A stretch of 26,966 bases of DNA. Source: Acidobacteriota bacterium (GTDB taxonomy: Bacteria > Acidobacteriota > Terriglobia > Terriglobales > Acidobacteriaceae). The stretch is from positions 1-26,966 of the forward strand of contig JAKAAZ010000015.1 of assembly GCA_021802085.1 (NCBI GenBank), read 5' to 3'. The notes beneath the pieces are model-generated. The model was given only the letters and a program-made list of their open reading frames with translations, was not told the origin of the DNA and did no database searches. The stretch's first letter is position 1; the number at the start of each line of letters is the position of its first letter. The translations under genes and the position numbers were made by a program. This document shows positions 14,833 to 23,721 of this stretch, in pieces.

Positions 14833-15774
14833 ATGCAAAGCAAAATGGCCCGCCGAAAATTTCTAAAAACCGTTGGCGTGGGAGCCCTCGCAACTGTTGG
14901 GACGGAACTCCTGGGACCGTCGATGGCGGAAGCAGCGCCGCAAGGCGCCACTTCCTACGAATCGAAACTGCCCCGCTTCTTTGCCGGCTGCTGTGCATAT
15001 TCTTATCGCGCTGAACTTACCCATGGCCCGATGACCATGGAAGATTTCATTCGCAAGGCTGTGGAGCTTCGCCTCGATTCCGTCGACATGACCGCGTACT
15101 ATTTCAAATCCACTGACGCGGGCTATCTGGACGGTCTTCGGCACTTGGCGTACAAGAACGCCGTCCTGTTTTCCGGAGCCGCCTGCGGCGTCAGTATGGT
15201 GCAGGCGAATGCCGCAAAGCGCGCCGACTCGCTGAATGAAATCAAAAAGTGGGTCGATGTCACCGACAGGCTTGGGGCATCCCATCTCAGGATCTTTGCC
15301 GGCAAGCTTCCACCCGGTGCCACCCTGCAGCAGGCCATCGACTGGGTCGTCGAAACCATGAAAGCGGCCTGCGATTATTCCGGGCAGAAAGGCATCATGC
15401 TCGGGCTGGAAGACCACGCCGGCGTGTCCCAGAGTGCCGACGTCTGCCTGGAAGTGATGCATCGCGTGAATTCACCCTACGCCGGCATCAATCTCGACAT
15501 CACGCATTTCGTTCCCACCGCGACCCAAGATTCCTATGCTCAAATCGCGGCCTGTATCCCCTATGCGACCAACACACACATCCGCGACCATTTTGACGAC
15601 CACTCACCCATCGACATGGATCGTGTATGGCAGCTGTTCGCGCAGGCGGGTTTCCGGGGCTATATGTCCGCCGAATACGAAAGCAACCTCGCCGAGGATC
15701 CCGTCGCAAGTACCGGCGTACCCAAACTGGTCGCCGAGATCCGCGCCCTATGCAAGAAATATTCGTCCGCCTGA
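14833..15774 (+). CDS. Tat-exported sugar phosphate isomerase/epimerase-like TIM barrel protein
   Basis: Protein of 313 residues of the xylose-isomerase-like AP-endonuclease-2 fold. The N-terminus is a twin-arginine signal (ARRKFLKTVGVGALA) ending near an Ala-Glu-Ala site at about residue 33, so it acts in the periplasm. Metal-binding barrel positions are visible: Glu in GLEDHAG, Asp and His in LDITHF, His in THIRDHFDDH, and the late Glu in SAEYES. The substrate is unknown; relatives act on sugars or inositols. An AGGAGG site 6 bases before the ATG fixes the start. It stands alone, downstream of the MITE-like elements and convergent with the FTR1 gene. Confidence 0.83.
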   Translation: MQSKMARRKFLKTVGVGALATVGTELLGPSMAEAAPQGATSYESKLPRFFAGCCAYSYRAELTHGPMTMEDFIRKAVELRLDSVDMTAYYFKSTDAGYLDGLRHLAYKNAVLFSGAACGVSMVQANAAKRADSLNEIKKWVDVTDRLGASHLRIFAGKLPPGATLQQAIDWVVETMKAACDYSGQKGIMLGLEDHAGVSQSADVCLEVMHRVNSPYAGINLDITHFVPTATQDSYAQIAACIPYATNTHIRDHFDDHSPIDMDRVWQLFAQAGFRGYMSAEYESNLAEDPVASTGVPKLVAEIRALCKKYSSA

Positions 15775-15880
15775 ATCAATTGCCAATGTTTGGCGTCACT
15801 CAATGCGCCGCGCAATGAAAATCCCTGTTCAACTCCTCAACAGTTGCGCAAACCTCACGGTTGCAACGAAGCAATCTCGG

Positions 15881-16858
15881 TCAGCGCCTTCCCTGGCGCT
15901 GAGCCGCGAAGTACGACCCGATCACCATGGCTCCGGCGATCGCCTGAGCCGTCAATGTCTCTACCGTTGGAAAGATTGAGAACCACAATCCCATCCAGCC
16001 AGGAAGGATATTCGCAAGCCAGAAAATTTGCGTCGAGGGCAACCAATGCGCCAGTTGCATCTCCTGCGCCTGCTCACCCACCATCACCAGCAAGACAGCT
16101 CCCAGCAGAATTCCCGTGAGCACCAGCATCTTCTTGTACGGCAGCTTGCGATGGGCCACGAACGTTATAACCGCGACGACGCCCGTAAGCAGAAGGCCGA
16201 GCAGCACTCCATAAAAAACTGGCTCGCCACCCAGTTTCAGGCGATAGCTCTGGAGGAACAACACGACTTCCACCCCTTCGCGATAGAACGATGTGAATCC
16301 CAGCAGCGCCATGCCATACAGCACGCGGCGTCTTGACGTACTCGCCTCCGTCGCACTCTGGATCAGGTCATGCTTGCGCTTGTTGTGCAGCGATATCCAG
16401 CCGGTCCAGTACAGCTTGTGAAAAAACCAGTTCATCACGACGAGAAGTACCAGGATCGCCAGCAGACCGGTGCCCGCCTGGATGTAGAGCGCATTGACGC
16501 TTTTCGAAAGGTCGTCAATGATGCGAACTGCTACGAACCAGGTGATCAGCGTTGCTAGAAAGGCAACGCTGACACCGCCAGCGACAGGCCGCCAGTAGGC
16601 ATCTTCCGACTTCATCAGGCTCGCCGTAATCGCTGAAAGCACGAGGATGCATTCCAGCCCCTCTCGAAACACAAGGATGCCAATGTCCAGAATTTGGGCG
16701 ATCGGGCCGTGCCCCAATGCGAGAGGGTTAGGAACGCCTTCCGTTGTTATGGCTTGCCATACCAGCGCTCCAAGTATCAGGAGTGAGCCGAGGGCCAACA
16801 CTATGGGAAAAAAGCGGTTTCTTACCGGCGGTCTGCGTACTGTCGTGTCTGAATACAT
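15881..16858 (-). CDS. FTR1-family high-affinity iron permease
   Basis: Polytopic membrane protein of 325 residues with about seven hydrophobic helices. The two REGxE iron-binding motifs that define FTR1/EfeU are present: REGLE at 65-69 and REGVE at 193-197. It should move ferric (or oxidised ferrous) iron across the inner membrane. No EfeO/EfeB or multicopper oxidase partner is nearby; an N-terminal basic stretch (residues 8-14) leads into an extra first helix. A near-palindrome 24 bases before the start may be an iron-responsive operator. Ribosome site is weak. Confidence 0.88.
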   Translation of the reverse strand: MYSDTTVRRPPVRNRFFPIVLALGSLLILGALVWQAITTEGVPNPLALGHGPIAQILDIGILVFREGLECILVLSAITASLMKSEDAYWRPVAGGVSVAFLATLITWFVAVRIIDDLSKSVNALYIQAGTGLLAILVLLVVMNWFFHKLYWTGWISLHNKRKHDLIQSATEASTSRRRVLYGMALLGFTSFYREGVEVVLFLQSYRLKLGGEPVFYGVLLGLLLTGVVAVITFVAHRKLPYKKMLVLTGILLGAVLLVMVGEQAQEMQLAHWLPSTQIFWLANILPGWMGLWFSIFPTVETLTAQAIAGAMVIGSYFAAQRQGRR

Positions 16859-16881
16859 GAGAGATACAACTCATTCCACAT

Positions 16882-16898
16882 CTAGGACTATTCTAGTC
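16882..16898 (-). promoter_or_regulatory. Palindromic site upstream of the FTR1 gene
   Basis: CTAGGACTATTCTAG (16882-16896) is a near-palindrome with CTAG at both ends, and GACTATTCTAGTC (16886-16898) is an exact 5-bp inverted repeat (GACTA/TAGTC) with a 3-base centre. It lies 24-40 bases before the permease start, where an operator over the promoter would sit. A Fur- or DtxR-type metal regulator is a natural candidate, but the sequence does not match a consensus I can assign. Confidence 0.3.
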
Positions 16899-16993
16899 GC
16901 AGTTTGTCGCGGCCCGATTTGTACTGGGAACCGAAGCGTAATTCGGTCCTGCATCTCCCGAAGGCATAGATTTCTATGTGGATGTTGCCCGCG

Positions 16994-18082
16994 CTATGGC
17001 AAAGAAGCAATTTCTGGCTGCGGGTTTCCGCCGCTACCCGCCTCTTCCAGGCTTTCCTCTTCAACTTCGGATGCCTGGGCCACGTTTCTGAGCGACACAT
17101 GCTCGACGCGTGCAAACACCAGTCCAGCGGGAATCACCGTCAGGAAGGTGACCAGGTAGAGCGTCAGGCCGCACGCGGTGGCCGCCTCCGGACTCACTCC
17201 AAGAATTTTGTGCAGCACATCGATAATCGCCAACTGCGAGCCGCCGCCCACCACAGGCAATTGCAGCACCGAGCCGGCCATACTCGCCGCCATCAGCACG
17301 ACCGTCTGCGCTGCGGGAATCGTCGCCAGTTCCGGCACCCGGAACGCATGCACGACCACGACGTACCCCAGCGCAATGAAGCCCCACGTCAAAAACGAAT
17401 ACAACAGCACCAGCAGCAGTTCGCTCCAGCCGGCGATGGCGTCCAGACCATGGCTGAAGGCGAGAATTTTCTCTTGCAGCGCGTGGGCCAATTTTTTGGA
17501 GATCATCCCGAAGACGCGCCCGGCAAGTTCGGCGATCCTGGGCCCTGAGAAGCGAATCGCCACGGCAACCAGCGCCAGCAGGAACGCCGCTGTAATGCCC
17601 AGATATCCGAAGCGGCGAAACTGCTCGTGATATGGAAGGCTTCGCACAGATGTGCTGATGGAGAGGGTGACTGCGATGATTCCGGCTGCAGCCAGCAGAT
17701 CGAAGACGCGCTCAACCGCGTACACAGCCAGTTGCGACGTGAAGGTGACTTGTTGCCGTCGGGCAACCAGATAGGGCCGCACGAATTCTCCCAGTCGCCC
17801 GAGGATGGCGACTGAAGTAAAGCCGATGAATTGGGCCGGAACCATCTGCGCCGGCGTGGCGGGCCTGGTGGGTCGAAGAAATACGCTCCAGCGAAATGCG
17901 CGCGTGATGTAGGCGCCATAGATGAGCGCCGTCGCGAGCACCATCTGCATCCAGCGAATGGAGTCGAACGCCTGGGCGAGCGCCGACCATTGGAAACTTC
18001 GTAACGTTCGAAACTGGATGTAAACCAGGACCACAAGCAGGGCGAAAACTGCGCCCATCACAAGCCATCGATGTTTTTTCAT
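16994..18082 (-). CDS. Flippase-like membrane protein (lysylphosphatidylglycerol synthase TM-region/UPF0104 family)
   Basis: Integral membrane protein of 362 residues with about eight hydrophobic segments. Family segments are clear: ITRAFRWSVFLRP, the GRLGEFVRPYLVARRQ loop, AVYAVERVFDLLAAAGI, and QLPVVGGGSQLAIIDVL toward the C-terminus. Members move or modify lipid-linked groups, for example the MprF flippase half and archaeal AglD; the substrate here is unknown. An acidic, cytoplasmic tail of about 30 residues closes it. It starts 30 bases after the lytic transglycosylase gene in the same direction, so an envelope role is plausible. No soluble synthase domain is fused. Confidence 0.8.
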   Translation of the reverse strand: MKKHRWLVMGAVFALLVVLVYIQFRTLRSFQWSALAQAFDSIRWMQMVLATALIYGAYITRAFRWSVFLRPTRPATPAQMVPAQFIGFTSVAILGRLGEFVRPYLVARRQQVTFTSQLAVYAVERVFDLLAAAGIIAVTLSISTSVRSLPYHEQFRRFGYLGITAAFLLALVAVAIRFSGPRIAELAGRVFGMISKKLAHALQEKILAFSHGLDAIAGWSELLLVLLYSFLTWGFIALGYVVVVHAFRVPELATIPAAQTVVLMAASMAGSVLQLPVVGGGSQLAIIDVLHKILGVSPEAATACGLTLYLVTFLTVIPAGLVFARVEHVSLRNVAQASEVEEESLEEAGSGGNPQPEIASLP

Positions 18083-18112
18083 TCGGGTCTTTTCAGCTTA
18101 CCTTGTCGGAAT

Positions 18113-18886
18113 TCACTTTGCTGGCACGGCGGATATTGCGGCCAGCGAAGACCAGGGAGCAGCGGCAACAGTCCGCGGTCGCGCTTCGCGCAATTTGCGC
18201 TGGTTAAAATCATGGATCACGCGTTCCACGTAGCGGCGCGTCTCCGCATACGGCGGAATGCCGTGATAGCGGTCCACGGCTGCCGGGCCCGCGTTGTAGG
18301 CGGCCAGCGCAAGCGCGATATTTTCGTGGTAATACATCAGCAGCGCATCCAGATAGGCCGTGCCACCGGCAACATTCTGCTCCGCGGCGAAGCTGTTCCG
18401 CACTCCCAGATCGGCGGCCGTCGCCGGCATCAACTGCATCAGGCCCTGCGCCCCGGCCCGCGAGACCGCGCGAGACCGGCCGCCGCTTTCGGCGTGAACC
18501 ACGCTGGCCAGCAGGTCCGGGTCGAGATGATGCGCCGCGCCAGCCTGCTCCAGCAGTCGGGACAAGTCTAGCGGTTGAGCCGTTTGCGCCGCTGGCGCCG
18601 ATGCCGAATCCGATGACACAGGAACCGCTGTCTGGTGAACACTTTCCGTGCGAACAATCTGATCGGCCGCAACATCCAGATAGCTGTCCTCCGACGGAGT
18701 CATGTAGAGCCGGACGGTGCCATTAAAATTCTTCGCGTGATCGCAAATCAGATTCGATCCAGTACGCAGGATCACGCGCTCGGCCCCACGGGCCGTGGCA
18801 ATGCAACCTGAGAGCAGGGCCAGAGCGCTGATGAGTGCGAGTTTTCGCTGCGTCTTCATGGAAGTCATCGTGTGAAACCGTCCCAT
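18113..18886 (-). CDS. Lytic transglycosylase lipoprotein (SLT domain)
   Basis: Protein of 257 residues from ATG 18886, which lies one base after the stop of the HAD gene; ATG 18859, just before the signal peptide, may be the true start. A lipoprotein signal with lipobox LSGC (Cys28) predicts membrane anchoring. A short N-terminal domain with a RTGSNLICDHAK stretch precedes a Gln/Ala linker. The C-terminal goose-lysozyme-like SLT domain shows catalytic Glu133 in HAESGG, GLMQLMP, NVAGGTAYL and ALAAYNAGP. It cuts peptidoglycan glycan strands with formation of 1,6-anhydro ends. It is the middle gene of a minus-strand trio. Confidence 0.9.
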   Translation of the reverse strand: MGRFHTMTSMKTQRKLALISALALLSGCIATARGAERVILRTGSNLICDHAKNFNGTVRLYMTPSEDSYLDVAADQIVRTESVHQTAVPVSSDSASAPAAQTAQPLDLSRLLEQAGAAHHLDPDLLASVVHAESGGRSRAVSRAGAQGLMQLMPATAADLGVRNSFAAEQNVAGGTAYLDALLMYYHENIALALAAYNAGPAAVDRYHGIPPYAETRRYVERVIHDFNQRKLREARPRTVAAAPWSSLAAISAVPAK

Positions 18887-18889
18887 GGC

Positions 18890-19828
18890 TCAATCGGCCA
18901 GAACTGGAGCGGGAATATTTCTGCTGCGGGCCGGTTGCACCCTTTCCAGCATACGCAAAATCGCGTTCGCCGCGCCATTTTCTTCATTGCTGCCCGTTAC
19001 CGTCCAACCGTTTTCCGCTGCCATGGTAAGCAATTCCGGCGGCGCATTTTCCATCACCACCGCGTCGCCGGCATACGCCAGCATCTCCGCGTCATTCATA
19101 TTGTCACCAATGGCGGCAATTTCCGATGCCTGAATGCCGCGTTGCGCGGCCAGCCGCGCGATGGCGCTTCCCTTCGAGCAGCCATGCGGCATCAAGTCCA
19201 CGATGGAAAGATCGCGGGCGGGATATTCGGTGCGGTGGATGGAAATGCCCTGCCGCAAATGCTCCGCGTCCGCCGTCGCGGCATTCAGGATAGCGAGTGC
19301 GTCCAGCCCGATCGCCAGCGTGCCGCATATCATTGCCTGCACCGGCTCTTCGCCGCGGTCAAACGCGCGCTCCAATGGAACCACGCACTCGATTTCATGC
19401 CGGTTCGATTCCACCCATCGCGCCAGCCGCACATGTAAGGTGTCGAGGTTCTCAACCACCAGGGCGCCCGGACCGGTACGGTCAAAGGTAAAGATGAGCG
19501 CATTGCGGAAGGCGCTGAATTGGCGGCACAGCAGCAAGGCGGTCGCGACCGGCAGCCCGGCGCGATGAATCTGCTCGCCGGCGAACGTGCGTGTAATGGC
19601 GCCATTCGAGCTGATCAGAACCGTATCGGAATGCAAATCCAGCGGAGCCAGAATCTGCCAGGCAAAACTGTGGCGCCTCCCGGTGGCGAAGACAACCTCC
19701 ACGCCGCTGTCGATGGCCTGATGCAGCGCGGCACGTGTCGCTTCGGCAAGAACTCCTGTGCCGTTCAGCAAAGTTCCGTCCAGGTCGCAGGCGAGCAGCC
19801 GGGGACAACGGGGCGAGCGAGGTGGCAT
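18890..19828 (-). CDS. HAD-superfamily phosphatase, Cof-type
   Basis: Cytoplasmic HAD hydrolase of 312 residues. Motif I is DLDGT at 15-19 (nucleophile Asp15, acid Asp17), motif II is Ser74 in LISSNG, Lys219 follows in HGCSKG, and motif IV is GDNMNDAEML at 241-250. The large cap between residues about 85 and 200 is the C2B type of Cof/YidA sugar phosphatases. The likely reaction is dephosphorylation of a sugar phosphate or nucleotide; the substrate is unknown. It comes first in a tight trio with the lytic transglycosylase and flippase-like genes. The ribosome site (GGAG) is unusually close to the ATG. Confidence 0.88.
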   Translation of the reverse strand: MPPRSPRCPRLLACDLDGTLLNGTGVLAEATRAALHQAIDSGVEVVFATGRRHSFAWQILAPLDLHSDTVLISSNGAITRTFAGEQIHRAGLPVATALLLCRQFSAFRNALIFTFDRTGPGALVVENLDTLHVRLARWVESNRHEIECVVPLERAFDRGEEPVQAMICGTLAIGLDALAILNAATADAEHLRQGISIHRTEYPARDLSIVDLMPHGCSKGSAIARLAAQRGIQASEIAAIGDNMNDAEMLAYAGDAVVMENAPPELLTMAAENGWTVTGSNEENGAANAILRMLERVQPARSRNIPAPVLAD

Positions 19829-19899
19829 AACTCCATTCTAATCGGCGACAATGAATGCATCATGATTGCAAGTCGAAATCGACGGAGCAGGCCAACAAG

Positions 19900-20076
19900 A
19901 TGACACCAGCAGATACATTCTGCCCCCAGTGCGGTGCGTCCATGGAATCGCGTGAGCAGAAAAATCCGGGCGCGTCTTCCCCTTCGCCGGAAAAGCAAGC
20001 GGACCGCGAAACCGATCATCGCGGCGTGTTGATGCCACGGCGCACACGCATCGGCGGCATCATCATGCCGCAGTAG
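19900..20076 (+). CDS. Small CxxC protein, unknown
   Basis: Predicted 58-residue protein starting at ATG 19900, with GGAGCAGG a little upstream; ATG 19855 would add 15 residues. CPQCGAS at residues 8-14 is half of a zinc-ribbon motif; there is no second Cys pair, so metal binding would need dimerisation. The middle is charged and disordered-looking; the end is basic with Gly-Ile (RRTRIGGIIMPQ). It lies 23 bases before the AlaX-like gene on the same strand and may be co-transcribed. No function can be given. Confidence 0.5.
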   Translation: MTPADTFCPQCGASMESREQKNPGASSPSPEKQADRETDHRGVLMPRRTRIGGIIMPQ

Positions 20077-20099
20077 CGCGGCAGCAATCCCAGGAGAAC

Positions 20100-21383
20100 A
20101 TGACGGAACGCCTCTATTACGCGGATTCATTTTTGACGGATTTCGACGCGGTCGTGACGGACATTCAGGAGCTATCGCGCTCGAGCGGGCAATCCCTGTG
20201 GCGGGTGGCGCTCGACCGCTCCGCGTTTTATCCCACCAGCGGCGGCCAACCCTATGACACCGGAAACTTGATCGCCACCGCGCGCAGCGGCGCGGAACTA
20301 ACCGCCGACGTTATCGGCGTCGAAGAAGACCAGCAGGGCGAAGTATGGCACCACACCGCGAAGCCGCTCGCGGCTGGCACCCAGGTGCGCGGCGTTGTCG
20401 ACGCGGCGCGGCGGCTGGATCACATGCAGCAACACTCCGGGCAACATCTGCTGTCGGCCGCCTTCATTCAAATCTGCGGCGCGCGGACCGTTTCCTTTCA
20501 TCTCGGCGACATCGCCTCGACCATTGATGTAACGGCGGACAGACTGACCGATGCCACTCTCGATGCGGTGGAAGAACTGGCAAATCGGATCATTGCGGAA
20601 GACCGGCCGGTGACGGTGAGCGTGGTGCCCCGCGCGCACGCGGAGACTTTGCTGGCGGCGGGTGAGTTGCGCAAACTGCCGCCGCGCGAAGGCGATCTCC
20701 GCATCGTGGAGATTGCCGACTTCGACCGCAACGCCTGCGGCGGAACCCATGTGCGGTCGGCGGGACAGATTGGCGGCCTGTATCTGCGCGGCCTCGAAAA
20801 AGTCCACCAAGGCCAACGCGTCGAGTTTGTTTGCGGACTGCGCGCCATGCGCGCGGCGCGCCGCGATTTTCGCAGACTCACCCAAGCTGCTGGGCAACTT
20901 TCCGTCGGACTGGAAGAGCTGCCCCAAGCCATCCAGCGCATACAGGCCGATGCCAAACAGGCCGCCAAGCACACGCTGCGGCTCACGAACGAACTGGCGC
21001 AATATCACGCAGCGGAGCTGGTTGCGCAGACTCCAGTGCAGGCAGGCCAGCGATGGGTGCGCTTGCAACTGACTGCCGCAAGCCAAACCGATACTGCCTA
21101 CGCCAAATTGCTGGCGAGCAAGGTCACGGCGCAGGCGGAAAAGACGATCGCACTGATCGGCTGGCAGCCCACCGCTGCCGACGATCCAGCCACCATCGTT
21201 CTGGCGCGCAGCCGCGACCTGACAATCGACTGCGGAACATTGCTGCGGGAAACTGTCTCCACGCACGGCGGACGCGGCGGCGGATCGAAGGACATGGCGC
21301 AGGGATCCGTGCCTGCGGAGAAATTAGAGACGGTCCTGCAGACGCTGACCGATGCCTGCCAGAAATCCGTTTCAGCCGAGTGA
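20100..21383 (+). CDS. AlaX-type alanyl-tRNA editing protein with DHHA1 domain
   Basis: Protein of 427 residues resembling the editing and C-Ala parts of alanyl-tRNA synthetase without the catalytic core. The zinc/editing site is intact: His112 and His116 in HSGQH, Cys213 and His217 in CGGTH; TSGGQPYD near residue 46 is also typical. A helical linker (about 245-305) leads to a DHHA1 domain ending in GGRGGGSKDMAQG near 390. It hydrolyses Ser-tRNA(Ala) or Gly-tRNA(Ala) in trans, protecting translation accuracy. AGGAG precedes the ATG. This is the long AlaX form. Confidence 0.88.
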   Translation: MTERLYYADSFLTDFDAVVTDIQELSRSSGQSLWRVALDRSAFYPTSGGQPYDTGNLIATARSGAELTADVIGVEEDQQGEVWHHTAKPLAAGTQVRGVVDAARRLDHMQQHSGQHLLSAAFIQICGARTVSFHLGDIASTIDVTADRLTDATLDAVEELANRIIAEDRPVTVSVVPRAHAETLLAAGELRKLPPREGDLRIVEIADFDRNACGGTHVRSAGQIGGLYLRGLEKVHQGQRVEFVCGLRAMRAARRDFRRLTQAAGQLSVGLEELPQAIQRIQADAKQAAKHTLRLTNELAQYHAAELVAQTPVQAGQRWVRLQLTAASQTDTAYAKLLASKVTAQAEKTIALIGWQPTAADDPATIVLARSRDLTIDCGTLLRETVSTHGGRGGGSKDMAQGSVPAEKLETVLQTLTDACQKSVSAE

Positions 21384-21403
21384 CCCACGCCGCAAAGAAC
21401 GCA

Positions 21404-21670
21404 TCAATGTCCGTGCGTCCTGCGCGGCGGTGGTTCTTCGCTGGATGTAAGAACGGGCGGCACATCGGATATCCGGCCACGAGCATTCCAAGCCAGCAGC
21501 AGCATGAAGGAACCAAAGGCCAGCAGGACCAGCCCCCAGATCAGGTTGATATCCACGGACAGAGATTTCTCATAGATAGCGCTGCCGTGCGTCACCGCTC
21601 CGTAGACGGCCATCATGCCGCCGGTGACAAAAAACAGCAGCCCCAGCGGCCATCGAATATCGAGTCCCAT
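21404..21670 (-). CDS. Small two-helix membrane protein behind the symporter, unknown
   Basis: Predicted 88-residue protein. Two hydrophobic segments (about 8-27, LGLLFFVTGGMMAVYGAV, and 42-60, LIWGLVLLAFGSFMLLLAW) are joined by a short polar loop; the tail is Pro/Arg-rich and ends in THGH. A strong purine-rich site (GGAGGGGAAGGG) precedes the ATG. It starts 21 bases after the symporter's stop codon on the same strand, so the two are probably co-transcribed and it may be an accessory subunit. No named family recognised. Confidence 0.7.
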   Translation of the reverse strand: MGLDIRWPLGLLFFVTGGMMAVYGAVTHGSAIYEKSLSVDINLIWGLVLLAFGSFMLLLAWNARGRISDVPPVLTSSEEPPPRRTHGH

Positions 21671-21691
21671 CGCGATTCCCTTCCCCTCCGA

Positions 21692-23575
21692 TTACAAAAA
21701 CACAAGATTCAAGACCACCAGCATCGCTAGCACTGCGATGGCCAGAGTCATCGGCTTCTGATACCACAGCAGATGACCCTCGGCGGGTTTCGGCGTCAGC
21801 GAATAGACCAGCCCGACCAGCTCCTCTTCTTTGCGCGGTTTGGTCAGCAGACTCAGGCCAATCGTCAGCACGATGCACACGCCGAAGGCCCAGATGGCGG
21901 TCCAGAAATTCTGCGCCATGGTGCTGGGATAAACGTGAAGCACAGCGATCCAGCCGCCGTGAATGCCGACTCCGGGAGCATCCGCGGGCAGCGTCAGCCC
22001 GGTGTGCACGGCGGCGGCGAAGGTGCCCGTCATCAATCCCCAGAATGCGCCGTGGCCGGTGGTTCGCTTCCAGAACATGCCCAGCAGAAACGTCGCCAGC
22101 AGAGGCGCATTCACAAAAGAGAACACCAGTTGCAGCGCATCCATAATGTTGTTGAACGAACTGACAAAATACGCCGCTGCAATGGAAAGCACAATACCGC
22201 CGATCGTCGCCATGCGGCCCATCCAAAGATAATGCTCGTCGCTCGCACCCTTGTGGATGTAGGACTGATAGATGTCATAGGTCCACACCGTATTGAACGC
22301 GGTGACGTTGCCCGCCATGCCGGACATGAAGCTGGCCAGCAGCGCGGTCAGGCCGAGGCCCAGGATTCCAGTGGGGAAAAAATGCAGCAGCATGTTGGGA
22401 ATTGCTAGATCATAGTTGAGCAGCGGCTGCCCTTTGTTGTCTCGTAGCACGCGGCCGCTGAGAGGATCAAGCTCGACCGGAATCAGCCCCTTGCCCTCGG
22501 GGATGGAACTGGCGTCGGAAACAACGGCAGTCGATGGGGCCACGTTCTGCGCGTGAACTGGAGCGGTTTGCAATTGCGCCAGGCTGTGCTGGCCGACGAC
22601 GGGAATAGAAATGGCGATCAGGCCGGGGAGAATCACCAGGAAAGGAAAAAACATTTTCGGTATGGCGGCGATCAATGGCACCCGGCGCGCCGCCAGTTGC
22701 GATTCGGCGGCCATGGCGCTCTGGATCACCAGAAAATCGGTACACCAGTAGCCGAAGGAAAGGACGAAGCCTAGACCGAAGACCAGCGCGTACCATTCCG
22801 TGCCCAGCGGGTTGGTGTTGGCGTGCGCCAGCCCGCGCCAGGAGTGCGTATACGCCGGTCCCAGCGTGCGCTGGATACCGTGCCAGCCGCCGACATTCTT
22901 CAGTCCAATCCACACTAGAGGAAGAAAGCCGGCCACGATCAGGAAGAATTGCAGGACTTCGTTATAGATGGCGCTGGTCAGTCCGCCCAGCGATATATAG
23001 CCCAGGACGACGACCGCGGACAGAAAAACGGAGAAGTGAAAAATCCACCCGAGCGGAAGCCCGAGGTGCAGGAAAAGCCCGTCGAAAACATGCAGGGATT
23101 GGATCAGGATTGCCATCGCATACATGGAAATGCCGGAAGAAAAAACCGTCATCACGGCAAATGAGCCGGCATTCCAGGCGCGCGTTTTTTCGTCGTATCG
23201 CAGCTTCAGATATTCCGGGACGGAGCGGGCCTTGGAGCCGTAATAAAACGGCATCATGAACAGGCCGACAAAGACCATCGCCGGGATGGCGCCAATCCAA
23301 TAGAACTGACTGGTCGCAATGCCATACTTGGCTCCGGACGCGCCCATGCCGATGACTTCCTGCGCCCCCAGATTGGCGGAGATGAAGGCCAGCCCGCAAA
23401 CCCAGGCGGGCAGCCGGCGGCCAGCCAGAAAAAAATCGGTGCTGGTGCGCATATAACGCTTGAGCACAAAACCGGTGCCCAGCACAAACGCGAAATAGAC
23501 CAGCATGATCAGCCAGTCGATGATGGTCAGGTTCGTCGTCAGGCCCATGGCCAGCGTGGAAAGCGTCAACGTCAT
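21692..23575 (-). CDS. Sodium:solute symporter (SSS family, SglT-like)
   Basis: Polytopic transporter of 627 residues with about 14 hydrophobic helices. Family segments: FFLAGRRLPAWVCGLAFISANLGAQEVIGM near the N-terminus (residues about 48-78), GYISLGGLTSAIYNEVLQFF, and SFMSGMAGNVTAFNTVWTYD. It resembles sugar-type SSS carriers of Bacteroidetes and Acidobacteriota that couple Na+ influx to sugar uptake; the exact substrate is unknown. A polar loop of about 60 residues (near 350-410) with a repeat-free Pro/Asp-rich sequence is inserted between helices. The start is ATG 23575 with AGAGGA upstream; the frame extends 80 codons further, overlapping the divergent S55 gene, and is rejected. Confidence 0.88.
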   Translation of the reverse strand: MTLTLSTLAMGLTTNLTIIDWLIMLVYFAFVLGTGFVLKRYMRTSTDFFLAGRRLPAWVCGLAFISANLGAQEVIGMGASGAKYGIATSQFYWIGAIPAMVFVGLFMMPFYYGSKARSVPEYLKLRYDEKTRAWNAGSFAVMTVFSSGISMYAMAILIQSLHVFDGLFLHLGLPLGWIFHFSVFLSAVVVLGYISLGGLTSAIYNEVLQFFLIVAGFLPLVWIGLKNVGGWHGIQRTLGPAYTHSWRGLAHANTNPLGTEWYALVFGLGFVLSFGYWCTDFLVIQSAMAAESQLAARRVPLIAAIPKMFFPFLVILPGLIAISIPVVGQHSLAQLQTAPVHAQNVAPSTAVVSDASSIPEGKGLIPVELDPLSGRVLRDNKGQPLLNYDLAIPNMLLHFFPTGILGLGLTALLASFMSGMAGNVTAFNTVWTYDIYQSYIHKGASDEHYLWMGRMATIGGIVLSIAAAYFVSSFNNIMDALQLVFSFVNAPLLATFLLGMFWKRTTGHGAFWGLMTGTFAAAVHTGLTLPADAPGVGIHGGWIAVLHVYPSTMAQNFWTAIWAFGVCIVLTIGLSLLTKPRKEEELVGLVYSLTPKPAEGHLLWYQKPMTLAIAVLAMLVVLNLVFL

Positions 23576-23721
23576 GCATCCTCTGAGGTTCCGCGCCGTG
23601 TTCCAGGCCAGGGTTCCAGCGGACTGCCGAATCCCCTGCGGCGCAGCAATTCTGAATCTTACTATCGCTCTCTGTAACCTGCCCACTTCCGTAGCGGAGA
23701 GTTCCACACTACTCTGGTAAT

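Noticed and set aside
20298..21266. 322-codon minus-strand frame opposite the AlaX gene
   Set aside because: Antisense to a gene with intact HxxxH and CxxxH motifs; composition typical of a shadow frame.
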